From: a bacterium 1XD42-76
GTDB lineage: Bacteria; Bacillota; Clostridia; Lachnospirales; Lachnospiraceae
Length of the DNA: 64,000 nucleotides
Direction: 5' to 3'
Assembly (NCBI GenBank): GCA_009917545.1
Contig: QZDW01000012.1
Coordinates: 1 to 64,000 of the forward strand
The notes under the pieces are model-generated. The model ran no database searches, was not told where the DNA came from, and was given only the letters and a program-made list of their open reading frames with translations. Position 1 is the stretch's first letter. Each line of letters opens with the position of its first letter. This document shows, piece by piece, positions 53,462 through 63,488 of the stretch. The translations under genes and the position numbers were made by a program.

Positions 53462-56442
53462 ACCTTCCTCCCAAAACAGGGCAAACGGCTGTCTGTCTGA
53501 GAAACTGCCATACTGTTAAATAACGGTGTCAGCTCGCCGAACATCTCCCTGTCTGACTTTATTTTATCCTCATTACCGATCGCGCAGACTGCTCCTGTCT
53601 TTAAGATCTCACGGACATATCCCGCCAGAGCACGGATATCCTCTACCGTGACGGACAAAATCTCGTTCCGCTCTTTCTGTAACATCTCGTCTGTCACGCC
53701 GGAATACCAGGCTGACAGTCCTCTCGCGCCTTTTAAAGAGGGGCTTAACGGCATATCCAGATCGCTGATTGTACCGATCACATATTTCGTCATATCGCGT
53801 TCATCGGCTGCGAACTGTTCCAGATAATCGGCGATTCCCAGATACACCTCGTCGCTCTCCTTCACATTCGGGTCGCGGTAGGAAACGAAATACCCCTCGC
53901 CCGAACGCCCGATCCCGCTCATACAGCCATAGGCCCCGCCCTTCACACGGATATTAATCCAGAGATAATCGTAGCTTAAAAGGATCTTCAGGATCCGCAG
54001 AGCGCCTGTATACGGATAACTGCCTGTATGATACGCCCCGCATCTGGCAACGTAATTGACCTTGGAAGAGGTCAGAAAGCCCTCATTGCGTTTTTTCCCG
54101 GGCGTGGCAAACGGATAGACTGTCCCTGTCCCCAGGGGCAGGCTCCAGGAAAGCAGCTTCATGGCATCGGGAAGGTGTGCATAGCCAGTATCATCAGCCG
54201 TATAGCTGACCGTCATATTATCGCGCGTCAGCATAGCCGCCATGACACGTTTTAAGCCGGCAATGATCTCCTGCTTCCTGACATCATAATCCCGCACACA
54301 GCCCTCCAGGAACTGATAGAATCCAATGCCGCCGGTGATATCGTTAAAATAGGAAGTGTCTGAAAAATACGAGGTCGCTCTTGCCACAGCCGCCGTATGC
54401 CCGGCCCCCAGAAGCTTCATCTGTGCCTTGGATTTGGTCTCATTTAAAATCTCACGCAGCCGTTTCTCATCGTCAAGCTTTGACCTCGTTAAAATCTCGG
54501 ATAAGATCTCAAAACCAAACTCCAGTTTCTCATAGAGTACGCGGACGTTGGCGGCAAAAACTCCTGTAAATCCCCCGTCAGCGAGTCTGGGATATGAGGT
54601 AACGCTTAATGACACGCCGCCGCTGTTTAAAAAGATCTCACTTGTCAGATCCGCATACGAATAATTCATTGTATCTACATAGCCCAGCACTGACTTTAAA
54701 AGCCCCACATACGGAAGATCCTCTGCCGGCACACGGTCTGTCCCAAACAGCACCTTCAGATAGCCGATACCGGAAGTAAAGAGATTGTGGCGCACCACGA
54801 CGATACCGTCCACCTTCTTCTCCTCAAAGATCAGTCCGGCCGCTTTTTTGTCGATATCCTCGCGCCGCAGCATGGGAATCTTTTCCAAATCTTCTTTGGA
54901 GGACGGCGTATCCTGATATTCTTTCAGCTCTGCACTCTGACGTACCAGGTCCCTGATTTCTTCCTCAGACAGGCTCTCTTTATAACGTCTTAAGTGTTCT
55001 GCCGTCTCCGCCTCCATCTCGGCCGTGAGATTCCGCTTCGGGCTCACGATCACCACAGCCTCATAGGGATTATCCAGGAGATATTTCGAAATCAGTTCTT
55101 CAAAATACCGCTCCCCGGCTCCTTTTTTCAGCGCTGCAAACGTTTCCTCGTATTCCAGATGCATCAGAGGATCCCCGCCGTAAAGCCAGCTGTCCAGGCA
55201 CTGCAGGCCGTACATGAGGCCTTTGGGAGCGGAACCAAAGTCTGCCTCCCGGTACTGGAACTCATAATAGTTGATTCCAGCCAGAACACTCCGCTTATCA
55301 AGCCCCATCAGGGCCAGTTTCCGCAGTGTCCCCTTGACGACGGCCAGGAATTCCCCTTTCTGTTCCTTGTCGGCATTCTTTGCAATCACACTGAAATAGG
55401 GCTGAAGGATTCCGTTCTCATAACCGCCCATGATATCGTTACCGATTCCGGCATCAAGAAGCGCCTGCTTTAACGGCGCTCCCGGCGCGTCGAGAAGCAC
55501 ATATTCCAGAATCTGAAACGCAATATATTCCTTTGGAGAGAGCTCGTTCCCGGCCGAAGTGTTCACCGACAGATATGTTGCATTCCGGGTGTCCTCCGCC
55601 TCTGTCACAGAATAGAAAAATTCGCGTTCTACCGGCTCCTTAAAGGCCGGCTGAATCCCGATTACGGAATCCGTCTGCACCCGCTCATATTTGCCCAAAT
55701 ATTCCCTGTCAAGCCATTTGAGCTTTTCTGCCATATCCATATCGCCGTACAGGTAGATATAGCTGTTGGAGGGATGATAGTATTTATGGTAAAAATCAAG
55801 ATAGTCCTGATACGTAAGCGTTACGATCTCCTCCGGATCTCCGCCTGACTCGAAGCCATAGCAGGTATCAGGGAACATAACTGCCTTTGTATAGCGGTCC
55901 AGCACGCTCTCCGGGGAGGAGAATACGCCTTTCATCTCATTATATACCACACCATTATACGTGATCTCGCTCTCTGCGTCCGCCAGCTCATAATGCCAGC
56001 CCTCCTGCATGAAGATCTTCTCTTCCCTGCCGATATTCGGATTCAGGACCGCATCCATGTATACGTCCATCAGGTTCTGGAAATCCTTTTCGTTGCAGCT
56101 TGCCACCGGGTACACCGTCTTGTCCGGGTACGTCATGGCATTTAAAAAAGTATTCAGCGATCCCTTGACGAGTTCGACAAACGGATCCTTTACAGGGAAT
56201 TTTTCCGATCCGCACAGCACACTGTGCTCCAGAATGTGCGGTACTCCCGTGCTGTCCTTTGGCGGCGTGCGGAAGCCGATGCAGAACACTTTATTTTCAT
56301 CTTCATTACTTAAAAGAAAAAGTTTCGCACCAGTCTTTTTATGCTCTAAAATCATCCCCTCGGAATTCAGCTCCCTGATCGTCCGCCCCTCAAGCAGCCT
56401 GTAGGCTGAAAGCGCCCTGACTCCCTCAATCTGACTCGCCAT
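53458..56442 (-). CDS. M16 family metallopeptidase (presequence-protease-like, M16C)
   Basis: Large zinc peptidase of 994 aa from the ATG at 56442 (AAGGAAAGGG upstream). The inverted zinc motif is GVPHILEHSVLCGSEKFPVK (HxxEH) near residue 60, with the downstream Glu in the VVYNEMKGVFSSPESVLDRY block. Four M16-type domains with an M16C-associated middle. It degrades peptides in the cytoplasm, probably those left over from other proteolysis. No signal peptide. Translationally coupled to era. Confidence 0.94.
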   Translation of the reverse strand: MASQIEGVRALSAYRLLEGRTIRELNSEGMILEHKKTGAKLFLLSNEDENKVFCIGFRTPPKDSTGVPHILEHSVLCGSEKFPVKDPFVELVKGSLNTFLNAMTYPDKTVYPVASCNEKDFQNLMDVYMDAVLNPNIGREEKIFMQEGWHYELADAESEITYNGVVYNEMKGVFSSPESVLDRYTKAVMFPDTCYGFESGGDPEEIVTLTYQDYLDFYHKYYHPSNSYIYLYGDMDMAEKLKWLDREYLGKYERVQTDSVIGIQPAFKEPVEREFFYSVTEAEDTRNATYLSVNTSAGNELSPKEYIAFQILEYVLLDAPGAPLKQALLDAGIGNDIMGGYENGILQPYFSVIAKNADKEQKGEFLAVVKGTLRKLALMGLDKRSVLAGINYYEFQYREADFGSAPKGLMYGLQCLDSWLYGGDPLMHLEYEETFAALKKGAGERYFEELISKYLLDNPYEAVVIVSPKRNLTAEMEAETAEHLRRYKESLSEEEIRDLVRQSAELKEYQDTPSSKEDLEKIPMLRREDIDKKAAGLIFEEKKVDGIVVVRHNLFTSGIGYLKVLFGTDRVPAEDLPYVGLLKSVLGYVDTMNYSYADLTSEIFLNSGGVSLSVTSYPRLADGGFTGVFAANVRVLYEKLEFGFEILSEILTRSKLDDEKRLREILNETKSKAQMKLLGAGHTAAVARATSYFSDTSYFNDITGGIGFYQFLEGCVRDYDVRKQEIIAGLKRVMAAMLTRDNMTVSYTADDTGYAHLPDAMKLLSWSLPLGTGTVYPFATPGKKRNEGFLTSSKVNYVARCGAYHTGSYPYTGALRILKILLSYDYLWINIRVKGGAYGCMSGIGRSGEGYFVSYRDPNVKESDEVYLGIADYLEQFAADERDMTKYVIGTISDLDMPLSPSLKGARGLSAWYSGVTDEMLQKERNEILSVTVEDIRALAGYVREILKTGAVCAIGNEDKIKSDREMFGELTPLFNSMAVSQTDSRLPCFGRKV

Positions 56443-56520
56443 AAATCCCTTTCCTTTCTGTGTGCAGTCGTACAGTAACCTTGTGGATATTCCACCATGC
56501 ATGAATGTTTATCAGACGCA

Positions 56521-56568
56521 TTGGGCATCCCTGAATTTATGCCGCCTGTCGGCGGCGGACTTTCATAG
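56521..56568 (+). repeat. Dispersed intergenic repeat, copy 3
   Basis: TTGGGCATCCCTGAATTTAT followed by GCCGCCTGTCGGCGGCGG and ACTTTCATAG. The GCCGCC/GGCGGC arms form a tight hairpin. Lies between the YdcF and M16 genes; no coding role. Confidence 0.65.
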
Positions 56569-56621
56569 TAAACCTTCATGTACACAAGTGAACACACACA
56601 ATGATGTCTTATATCCTACCT

Positions 56622-57443
56622 TTACATGTTTCCCATAAATTTATCTTTTAAAATAGCAAAGCACTCTCTGACGCAAAAATGTAAAAAAAGCACCGGATCC
56701 GACCTGGCTGCAATCCCGCTGTTATCGGTCAGCCCGATTTTCCTGGCGATTCCTTTGGATCGGAACACATGGAAATTACTCGTCACAATCGCCACATGGA
56801 TCACCGTCTCCTCATCCGGCGGCATCAGATACCCGGCTTCCGCCATCACACGGCGGATAAATCCTCTGCGCTCTTTCTCCCTCTCAATAATCGCAAGCTT
56901 ACTGTACACCAGATTTTCATAGGTGCTCCGTGACTGTTCTTCCTTAATCAACTGATACTCCGGCACTCCGCGCTCAGATAGATAGCGGTACATGGCTTCC
57001 GCCTCAGAGATATCCTCACCCGGCCCCTTCCCGCCCGAGAGTACAAAAATCGTGTTAGAATGAAGCTCTGCATAGACAAGTGCCTTTTCCAGACGATATT
57101 CCAGAGTCCGGCTCACCCGGTCTCCATGCACCTGAGCGCCAAGGACGATCACATAATCGGCGCTCTGTTTCCCGGAGGAGAGAGAGCTCAAACCGATTAA
57201 CACCTCAACAATCACAAAGATCACGAAAAAGGCGGCCGGAACCGTGACGGCAGAGACTGCCACACAAAGCGGCACACGTTCTCTGACTCTCGTGTAGATC
57301 CCCGCCAGTCCTGCCATCGCAGCCAGACAAAGGGCCATCACGACCCACACCAGGGAAAACGCCGTTTCCACACCAGAGTAAATTACAATCACTCCATAAT
57401 AGATCAGGCATAAAACACTGAGAATCCAAAAAAAGACTGCCAT
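56622..57443 (-). CDS. YdcF-family (DUF218) membrane protein
   Basis: A 273-residue protein with about four N-terminal hydrophobic helices (VFFWILSVLCLIYYGVIVIY, FSLVWVVMALCLAAMAGLAG, VTVPAAFFVIFVIVEVLIGL) and a DUF218 domain: ADYVIVLGAQVHGDRVSRTL, FVLSGGKGPGEDISEAEAMY, EEQSRSTYENLVYSKLA and VAIVTSNFHVFRSKGIARKI. Relatives include SanA/ElyC envelope factors and are suspected to act on cell-wall carriers. Lies 70 bp after the U32 gene. Confidence 0.92.
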   Translation of the reverse strand: MAVFFWILSVLCLIYYGVIVIYSGVETAFSLVWVVMALCLAAMAGLAGIYTRVRERVPLCVAVSAVTVPAAFFVIFVIVEVLIGLSSLSSGKQSADYVIVLGAQVHGDRVSRTLEYRLEKALVYAELHSNTIFVLSGGKGPGEDISEAEAMYRYLSERGVPEYQLIKEEQSRSTYENLVYSKLAIIEREKERRGFIRRVMAEAGYLMPPDEETVIHVAIVTSNFHVFRSKGIARKIGLTDNSGIAARSDPVLFLHFCVRECFAILKDKFMGNM

Positions 57444-57512
57444 TCTGCCATCCCCCCTTCCGCCAAAGCCTCCATGAAAGACCGGTAACTGTCAGGACTC
57501 TGTGTAACTGAC

Positions 57513-58769
57513 TCAGGTCTCCCCGCAATGCTCCGAATCATCGGAATCGCTTCTCTTCCTCAAAAGATCATGTACCCCGGCTTCTGCACCAAGCTTTACA
57601 AACAGGGTTTCCTTTGGATGCGGAGCGCTCTCCCGGCACTCTCCCTCTTCTGTGCGGATCTCCAGAACCTCTGCAAGCAGATTCCTTCCGTCCGGCTTCA
57701 TGATCTCAACCGTCTCACCAAGGGAAAATTTATTTTTCTGCTCAATGCGCACGAACCCCTGCTCCGTTACCGCCTCCACTGTCCCGAGATAGATGTAGTT
57801 CCTGACATAAGTACTGTTCTTATAGATCTGCATTTCCTCTGTCGGCTTGCCGAAATAGAATCCTGTCGTGAATTCCCGATAGGTACATTTTCCGATTTCT
57901 TCCTTATACCATTCCAGATTCGCATAATATTTCTGCGGATCCTCGTGATAATCGTCGATCGCTTTCCGGTAAGTCCTGGCCACGGTAGCCGCATAGAGTG
58001 CTGTTTTCATGCGCCCCTCGATCTTAAAACTGTCGATACCGGCTGACAGAAGTTCAGGAATATGCCCGATCATACAGAGATCCTTGGAATTAAACAGATA
58101 AGTCCCTCTCTCATTTTCATAAACCGGCATATATTCCCCCGGCCTTGTCTCCTCCACGACGAAGTACTTCCAGCGGCATGGGTGGGTACAGGCCCCGCGG
58201 TTGGCGTCCCGCCCGGCAAAAAAATTACTTAACAGGCATCTTCCGGAATAGGAAATACACATGGCGCCGTGGATGAAGCTCTCAATCTCCATATCCTCCG
58301 GAATATTGGCCCTGATTTCCCGGATCTCCTCCAGGGAAAGCTCTCTGGCGGAAACGACGCGTTTGGCCCCCAGGGAATGCCAGAACCGGTATGTCCCGTA
58401 ATTTGTATTGTTAGCCTGTGTACTGATGTGAATATCCATGTCCGGAAGGACACGTCTGGCAATCAAAAACACACCCGGGTCAGAGATAATCAAAGCGTCC
58501 GGGCGGATATCACGAAGCTCCTCAAAGTACTGCTCCACGCCTGCCAGATCCTCATTGTGCGCCAGAATATTGGCTGTAATGTATACCTTTGCTCCGTGCG
58601 CATGGGCAAAGCAGATCCCTTCCCGGATCTCGTCGTTGGTAAAATTTTTGGCCTTAGCGCGTAATCCGAAAGCCTCTCCGCCCAGATAAACGGCATCGGC
58701 TCCGTAGATCACGGCAGTCTTGAGGACTTCAAGGCTCCCGGCCGGAACTAACAGCTCTGTCTTTCTCAT
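57513..58769 (-). CDS. Peptidase U32 family protein
   Basis: A 418-residue U32 protein from the ATG at 58769. Family blocks: ELLVPAGSLEVLKTAVIYGA with DAVYLGG, the signature-like ESFIHGAMCISYSGRCLLSN, and Cys ligands in GRDANRGACTHPCRWKYF. Relatives (RlhA, TrhP, UbiU/V) act in RNA hydroxylation, so a role in tRNA or rRNA hydroxylation is as likely as proteolysis. The start overlaps the methyltransferase gene by 4 bp. Part of the conserved clostridial rnj-mltG-OMT-U32 run. Confidence 0.94.
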   Translation of the reverse strand: MRKTELLVPAGSLEVLKTAVIYGADAVYLGGEAFGLRAKAKNFTNDEIREGICFAHAHGAKVYITANILAHNEDLAGVEQYFEELRDIRPDALIISDPGVFLIARRVLPDMDIHISTQANNTNYGTYRFWHSLGAKRVVSARELSLEEIREIRANIPEDMEIESFIHGAMCISYSGRCLLSNFFAGRDANRGACTHPCRWKYFVVEETRPGEYMPVYENERGTYLFNSKDLCMIGHIPELLSAGIDSFKIEGRMKTALYAATVARTYRKAIDDYHEDPQKYYANLEWYKEEIGKCTYREFTTGFYFGKPTEEMQIYKNSTYVRNYIYLGTVEAVTEQGFVRIEQKNKFSLGETVEIMKPDGRNLLAEVLEIRTEEGECRESAPHPKETLFVKLGAEAGVHDLLRKRSDSDDSEHCGET

Positions 58770-59500
58770 CCTGTTTTCCTTTCCTTTTCTGTCTGGGGCT
58801 CCCCGAATCCGGATGCGTACAGGGCATCTTTCCTGCATACCGCCGTCTCATCCTCTCCCACGGCCGGCACACTTAACGCCACTCCGTCGCCTACAGGAAG
58901 AATCGAGGTCACAAGTCCCTTGGTATGCGTAAGCTCATAAAGGTATTCACGCATTCTGGCGTGAATCGTCCGGTTCCTGCGCTCCACCGCGTATCTGGAT
59001 TCTGCAATATCGCCGCCCTGCAGCACATTATCGGACATCAGAAGCCCGCCGGGCACGAGGATTCTCAGAAGATCCGGCAGCCAGTTCAGATACTGGCCCT
59101 TGGCAGCATCCATGAAAATAAAATCATACGGGCCGTCAAGCGTTCCCAAAATCTCCCCGGCATCCCCGCAAAGAAGCGTAATCCGTTCCGTAAGCCCGGC
59201 CAGCCTGAAATGCTCCCTGGCTGCAGCAATCCGCTTCTCATAGCTCTCGATCGTCGTAATCTGCGCGCGCTCCGGCATGACCTGCGCCATTAAAAGCGCG
59301 GAATAGCCGACCGCCGTCCCCACCTCCAGGATGCGCTCCGGCCTTCTCAAAGCTACCATTGCCTTTAAAAGAGACGCCGTCTCTCTGCGCACAATCGGCA
59401 CATGTGCAGCCCTGGCCCTGCATGCAATCCGTTCGCACAGCTCATTATCATCCATTGCCAGAGAATTAATGTAGGCCGCGATTCTTTCTGCGGATGCCAT
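58766..59500 (-). CDS. SAM-dependent O-methyltransferase (COMT/YrrM-like)
   Basis: A 244-residue class I methyltransferase. SAM motif ILEVGTAVGYSALLMAQVMP, then TTIESYEKRIAAAREHF, FIFMDAAKGQYLNWLPDLLR and GGLLMSDNVLQGG, with RNRTIHARMREY further on. This is the YrrM/TrmR type, which in Bacillus modifies tRNA wobble uridine; the same role is plausible here. GAGGAG precedes the ATG, 3 bp after the MltG-like gene stop. Confidence 0.92.
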   Translation of the reverse strand: MASAERIAAYINSLAMDDNELCERIACRARAAHVPIVRRETASLLKAMVALRRPERILEVGTAVGYSALLMAQVMPERAQITTIESYEKRIAAAREHFRLAGLTERITLLCGDAGEILGTLDGPYDFIFMDAAKGQYLNWLPDLLRILVPGGLLMSDNVLQGGDIAESRYAVERRNRTIHARMREYLYELTHTKGLVTSILPVGDGVALSVPAVGEDETAVCRKDALYASGFGEPQTEKERKTG

Positions 59501-59503
59501 CGG

Positions 59504-59899
59504 TTACTCCTCCTCTTTTTCCTCCTCCGTGCCTTCAGAAAGGCACCCGATGATCTCCTTAGAGCTTAAAGCCGTACTTAACTCATACGTCCCGGCCCTG
59601 ACCTTATACTCATAGCAATATGCCTGAATCGTAAACGCGAGGTCATCCCGAATCAGTCCGGCGTCAAAAAGCACATCCCCCACCTCGGATACGCTCTCGC
59701 TCCCGTCAAGCGTAATTGTCTTGACACGTCCCGGCTCAGATTCCATCGCCGGAGCGTAGAAAATGCTGTGCCCGAACTGATAGCTGGTCCTCACCCCCGT
59801 CACCAGAAAAGCGGCTGCCAGCACGTAAAAAGCGATCTTCGCAGAAATACTGATTACCGTCAGGCTGATCCTGTTGATTCCCTCTGTCATCTTACTCAT
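59504..59899 (-). CDS. Small MltG-like (LysM-type N-domain) membrane protein
   Basis: A 131-residue protein with one membrane helix (KIAFYVLAAAFLVTGVRTSY) and a small outer domain like the N-terminal LysM-like part of the transglycosylase MltG: VSEVGDVLFDAGLIRDDLAF and YKVRAGTYELSTALSSKEII. The catalytic YceG domain is absent, so it is unlikely to cut glycan; short versions at this position are usual in Clostridia. It ends in a run of Glu. Confidence 0.85.
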   Translation of the reverse strand: MSKMTEGINRISLTVISISAKIAFYVLAAAFLVTGVRTSYQFGHSIFYAPAMESEPGRVKTITLDGSESVSEVGDVLFDAGLIRDDLAFTIQAYCYEYKVRAGTYELSTALSSKEIIGCLSEGTEEEKEEE

Positions 59900-60027
59900 A
59901 ACGTCTCCTCACCTAAGCCCGCTGTCTCCCGGCCCTGTAAAAACCTGCCGCGCCAATGTCTGAAGCGTCTGAAGAAAGGCTGATTCTTCTTACTCAGCAG
60001 GCACTCTGCCAATAAACGGGCAGCTGC

Positions 60028-61704
60028 CTATACTTCCATAATAATCGGCAGAATCATCGGATTCCTCTTAATACGCTTCCATAAAAAGTCGCTCAGACTG
60101 TCACGGATAATATTCTTGATTCTCCCCCAGTCGCTCACATGCTTATCGAGGCAGTCCGCAACAGCCTGATCAACGATCGCCTGCGCCTCCTCCATCAAAT
60201 CCTCCGATTCACGCACATACACGAACCCGCGGGATACGATATCCGGCCCGGAAAGAAGCTGATTGCTGAATTTCTCCAGAGTCAGAACTACGATAATAAT
60301 TCCGTTCTGAGCCAGATTCTGCCTGTCCCGCAGTACAATATTCCCGACATCTCCGACGCCCAGTCCGTCCACCAGGATCCCGCCCGACTGCACATGGTCA
60401 ATGACCCCGGCTCCCACGGCGCCAATCTCCAGCACATCTCCGGAATGAATCATGAGGATGTTTTCCTTTGGGATCCCCAGAGATTCCGCCAGCTCCTTCT
60501 GGGCCATCCTGTGACGGTATTCGCCGTGAATCGGAATCGCATACTTCGGATGTACCAGCGAATAGATCAGTTTAATCTCCTCCTGGCATGCGTGCCCGGA
60601 CACATGCGTATCCTGAGAAATGACTCTGGCGCCCTTCATCGACAGCTCGTTCACCACTCTGGATACAGCTTTTTCATTACCCGGAATCGGAGTCGAACTT
60701 AAAATCACCACGTCTTTGGGCGTGATGGAAACCTTGCGGTGCAGTGAGGACGCCATACGTGAGAGCGCTGCCATCGACTCACCCTGGCTGCCGGTAGTAA
60801 TGAGCACGGTGTCCTCTTCGCGGTAGTTCTTAAGCTGTTCGATATCAATGAGCGTTCCCTCGGGAATACTGATATAACCCAGCTCCTGGGCCGTACCGAT
60901 GACATTCACCATGCTGCGGCCCTCAATCACAACCTTCCTGCCGTATTTACAGGCAGAATTGATGACCTGCTGCACACGGTCCACATTGGAGGCGAAAGTC
61001 GCCACAATGATACGGTTCTGCTTATACTCGGAAAAAATGGCGTCAAACGTCCGGCCCACGGTACGCTCCGACATGGTAAAGCCCTGGCGGATGGCGTTCG
61101 TGGAGTCACACAAAAGGGCCAGAATCCCCTTCTTTCCCAGCTCTGCCAGCCGCTGTAAATCCGTCACATCACCAAACACCGGCGTATAGTCGATCTTGAA
61201 ATCTCCTGTATTGAGGATGATACCGGCCGGTGTAAAGACGGCCAGAGCTGCCGCGTCCTCGATACTGTGGTTCATCTTGATAAATTCCACACGAAAGCAC
61301 CCGAGATTGATCGACTGTCCATGTTTCACGACCTTCCGCTTTACTGTCTTTAACATGTTGTTTTCTTTTAATTTATGGTCGATCAGCCCCATTGTAAGCT
61401 TTGTGCCGTAGACCGGCGCATTCACCTGCTTTAAGACATAGGGCAGGGCTCCGATATGATCTTCGTGTCCGTGGGTAATGACAAAGCCCTTTACCTTTTC
61501 GATATTGTCGATCAGATATGTCACATCCGGTATTACCAGGTCGATGCCCAGCATATCATCGCTGGGAAATGCCAAGCCACAGTCCATGACGATAATGCTG
61601 TCTTCATATTCGATGGCAGTCATATTCATGCCGACCTGCTCCAGGCCTCCCAGCGGGATTATTTTGACCTTGCAGTCCTGATTTTCTGTTTTCACGTTCT
61701 TCAC
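60028..61704 (-). CDS. rnj: Ribonuclease J
   Basis: A 558-residue metallo-beta-lactamase/beta-CASP RNase for RNA decay and maturation. Metal motif GFVITHGHEDHIGALPYVLK, later ligands in FIKMNHSIEDAA and LNTGDFKIDYTPVFGD, beta-CASP blocks (LLCDSTNAIRQGFTMSE, TTGSQGESMAALSRMA, ISQDTHVSGHACQEEIKLI) and a C-terminal domain. The start is the GTG at 61704 with GGAGG 7 bases upstream. No rnjB in the window. Confidence 0.95.
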   Translation of the reverse strand: MKNVKTENQDCKVKIIPLGGLEQVGMNMTAIEYEDSIIVMDCGLAFPSDDMLGIDLVIPDVTYLIDNIEKVKGFVITHGHEDHIGALPYVLKQVNAPVYGTKLTMGLIDHKLKENNMLKTVKRKVVKHGQSINLGCFRVEFIKMNHSIEDAAALAVFTPAGIILNTGDFKIDYTPVFGDVTDLQRLAELGKKGILALLCDSTNAIRQGFTMSERTVGRTFDAIFSEYKQNRIIVATFASNVDRVQQVINSACKYGRKVVIEGRSMVNVIGTAQELGYISIPEGTLIDIEQLKNYREEDTVLITTGSQGESMAALSRMASSLHRKVSITPKDVVILSSTPIPGNEKAVSRVVNELSMKGARVISQDTHVSGHACQEEIKLIYSLVHPKYAIPIHGEYRHRMAQKELAESLGIPKENILMIHSGDVLEIGAVGAGVIDHVQSGGILVDGLGVGDVGNIVLRDRQNLAQNGIIIVVLTLEKFSNQLLSGPDIVSRGFVYVRESEDLMEEAQAIVDQAVADCLDKHVSDWGRIKNIIRDSLSDFLWKRIKRNPMILPIIMEV

Positions 61705-61722
61705 TCTATAACCTCCATTACT

Positions 61723-62223
61723 TTAAAGACCGTCCGGCATTTCCCCTGCCGCGGCCTTATATTCCGCTCTTTCTTTTTGATTATTCTGATTCCTGCAGTC
61801 CCTGCAGAGGCCATAAAGCTTCACTTCATGATCCGACACCTGGAAACCGATGGTATCCATCACCTGCCGCTCCAGCGTATCCAGCATATCTGTAGCGAGC
61901 GAGTATACCTTCCCGCATCTGTTACAGATAGCATGATGGTGGCGGTGCCCCGAAATGCTCTCCTCCCCGTTCAGCTCATAACGGGCATAACCGTCGCCAA
62001 ATGTGACCTTGTTTATGACCTGCAGTTCCAAAAGAACCTGGACGGTCCGGTAGATCGTCGCCAGCCCGATCTCCGGGCCTGTCTCTCTTGCCAGATCGTA
62101 TATTTCCTCTGCCGTCAGGTGCTTATCCGGATAAGATGCCAGGATCCCCAGCACCAGAAGCCGCTGGGACGTTACCTTCAAACCATGCTTTCTCAGTAAA
62201 TCCTTTACCCTCTCCTCATTCAT
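61723..62223 (-). CDS. Fur-family metalloregulator (PerR/Fur/Zur type)
   Basis: A 166-residue repressor from the ATG at 62223 (CAGGAG upstream). Winged helix (VKDLLRKHGLKVTSQRLLVL, LTAEEIYDLARET, ATIYRTVQVLLEL) and metal-binding C-terminus with HRHHHAICNRCGKVY and GLCRDCRN: two CxxC structural zinc pairs plus His regulatory ligands. Which metal or peroxide it senses is not decidable by eye. Lies 18 bp upstream of rnj, the usual clostridial place. Confidence 0.94.
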   Translation of the reverse strand: MNEERVKDLLRKHGLKVTSQRLLVLGILASYPDKHLTAEEIYDLARETGPEIGLATIYRTVQVLLELQVINKVTFGDGYARYELNGEESISGHRHHHAICNRCGKVYSLATDMLDTLERQVMDTIGFQVSDHEVKLYGLCRDCRNQNNQKERAEYKAAAGEMPDGL

Positions 62224-62269
62224 ACAAACTCCTGACACAGCCCGCAAAACCATCCGCAGAGCCGTTCTT

Positions 62270-62542
62270 TTATTCTCGCTCGATATCCACGTCCTCTAAC
62301 AGTTCGTCAAAAATTTTCATAAGCCCCTCTAACTCATCCTCGTCCTCCACGAACTCGTAAAGAGCTTCCGTTTCCTCCCTGCCTGACATGTCCTTTAAAA
62401 TATAGCAGCTTCCTTCCGCCTCCTCGTCCGGCGTATCTGCCGCCAGAAGATAGCTGACGCCGTTTAAACGCGTCTCCTCCAAAACATAAAGCTCAATCGC
62501 CTCTTCATTATCAAATAATGTAATCTTTCTGTCCTCTACCAT
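62270..62542 (-). CDS. DUF1292 protein
   Basis: A 90-residue acidic protein from the ATG at 62542 (CAGGAGATTT upstream): [60 protein letters not shown]. Matches DUF1292 (YrzB-like), always near ruvX and ireB in Firmicutes; function unknown. Overlaps ruvX by 7 bp. Confidence 0.9.
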   Translation of the reverse strand: MVEDRKITLFDNEEAIELYVLEETRLNGVSYLLAADTPDEEAEGSCYILKDMSGREETEALYEFVEDEDELEGLMKIFDELLEDVDIERE

Positions 62543-63036
62543 AAATCTCCTGTTTCTCCTGATCTGCTTTCCAAAAAAAGCGGTTCTTGCGCCTTCCCTA
62601 AGGAGTCTTCTGTTCTCTGCCTGTCCAAATATCCCTGAAGAATCAGACATGCGGCAATTTTGTCTATGACAGCCTTCCTGTTTTCCCTGCGTACCCTGTT
62701 TTCTATCAGTACCTGCTCCGCAGCCACAGTCGTAAGGCGCTCATCCTGAAAGATTACGGGAAGTCCTGTTCTCCTCTCAAGCATTGTTCCGAATTCTCTT
62801 GTCTTTCTGGCGCGTTCCCCTTCTGTATGATTCATGTTCCTGGGAAGTCCCAGGACAATGGTATCTACCCCGTACTGTGCAATCAATTCTTCAATCCTCG
62901 CGCACGTTTTACGCAGCTTATTCTCCTCCTTGCGCTCAATGGTCTCGACTCCCTGTGCGGTGAGCATAAGTGCGTCACTGACTGCCACGCCGACTGTCTT
63001 GGAGCCGAAATCCAGTCCCAGTACCCGTCCTTCCAT
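62536..63036 (-). CDS. ruvX: Holliday junction resolvase-like RuvX/YqgF
   Basis: A 166-residue RNase H-fold nuclease: [55 protein letters not shown] and [16 protein letters not shown] with the acidic active-site residues. Implicated in 16S rRNA 5' processing as well as resolvase-like activity. The C-terminal tail past LDRQ is longer than usual and overlaps DUF1292. Confidence 0.94.
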   Translation of the reverse strand: MEGRVLGLDFGSKTVGVAVSDALMLTAQGVETIERKEENKLRKTCARIEELIAQYGVDTIVLGLPRNMNHTEGERARKTREFGTMLERRTGLPVIFQDERLTTVAAEQVLIENRVRRENRKAVIDKIAACLILQGYLDRQRTEDSLGKAQEPLFLESRSGETGDLW

Positions 63037-63175
63037 GATCCCGTCTCTCTTTCACCGTTTCTTTTTCCACAACAAAATCAGCTGGCCAATCCTTTCCCAA
63101 CTGTTCCCCGTTTTCCATCTTCTGTTACCATACAGAAAGCCTGCTGTATGCAACATATCGGCCCCCGCAGGCGTC

Positions 63176-63439
63176 TTATCTCAATCTGGTATTGATATAA
63201 TTTTCCACCAGCTCTTCCAGAATCTCATCACGTTCCACCTTCATAATGAGACTTCTGGCACTCTTATGGCTTGTAATATAGGTTGGGTCGCCAGACATGA
63301 TATATCCGACAATCTGATTGATCGGATTGTAGCCCTTCTCGGCCAGAGCCCCATATACATCATGAAGAACCTGACTCACTTCTATCTTCTTTTCTTCCTG
63401 TACGGCTTTAAAATACTGCGTATTGCTGATATCACCCAT
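63176..63439 (-). CDS. ireB: IreB-family regulatory phosphoprotein
   Basis: An 87-residue protein: [40 protein letters not shown] and [19 protein letters not shown]. This is the UPF0297/IreB family; the Enterococcus member is phosphorylated by the kinase IreK and affects cephalosporin resistance. The N-terminal Thr/Tyr region here reads SNTQYFK. GTGAGGAC precedes the ATG at 63439. The 63037-63175 gap shows no gene. Confidence 0.94.
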   Translation of the reverse strand: MGDISNTQYFKAVQEEKKIEVSQVLHDVYGALAEKGYNPINQIVGYIMSGDPTYITSHKSARSLIMKVERDEILEELVENYINTRLR

Positions 63440-63488
63440 AATGTCCTCACGTCCTTTAGTTGCTCACTGGCAGCACTTTATCACTATT

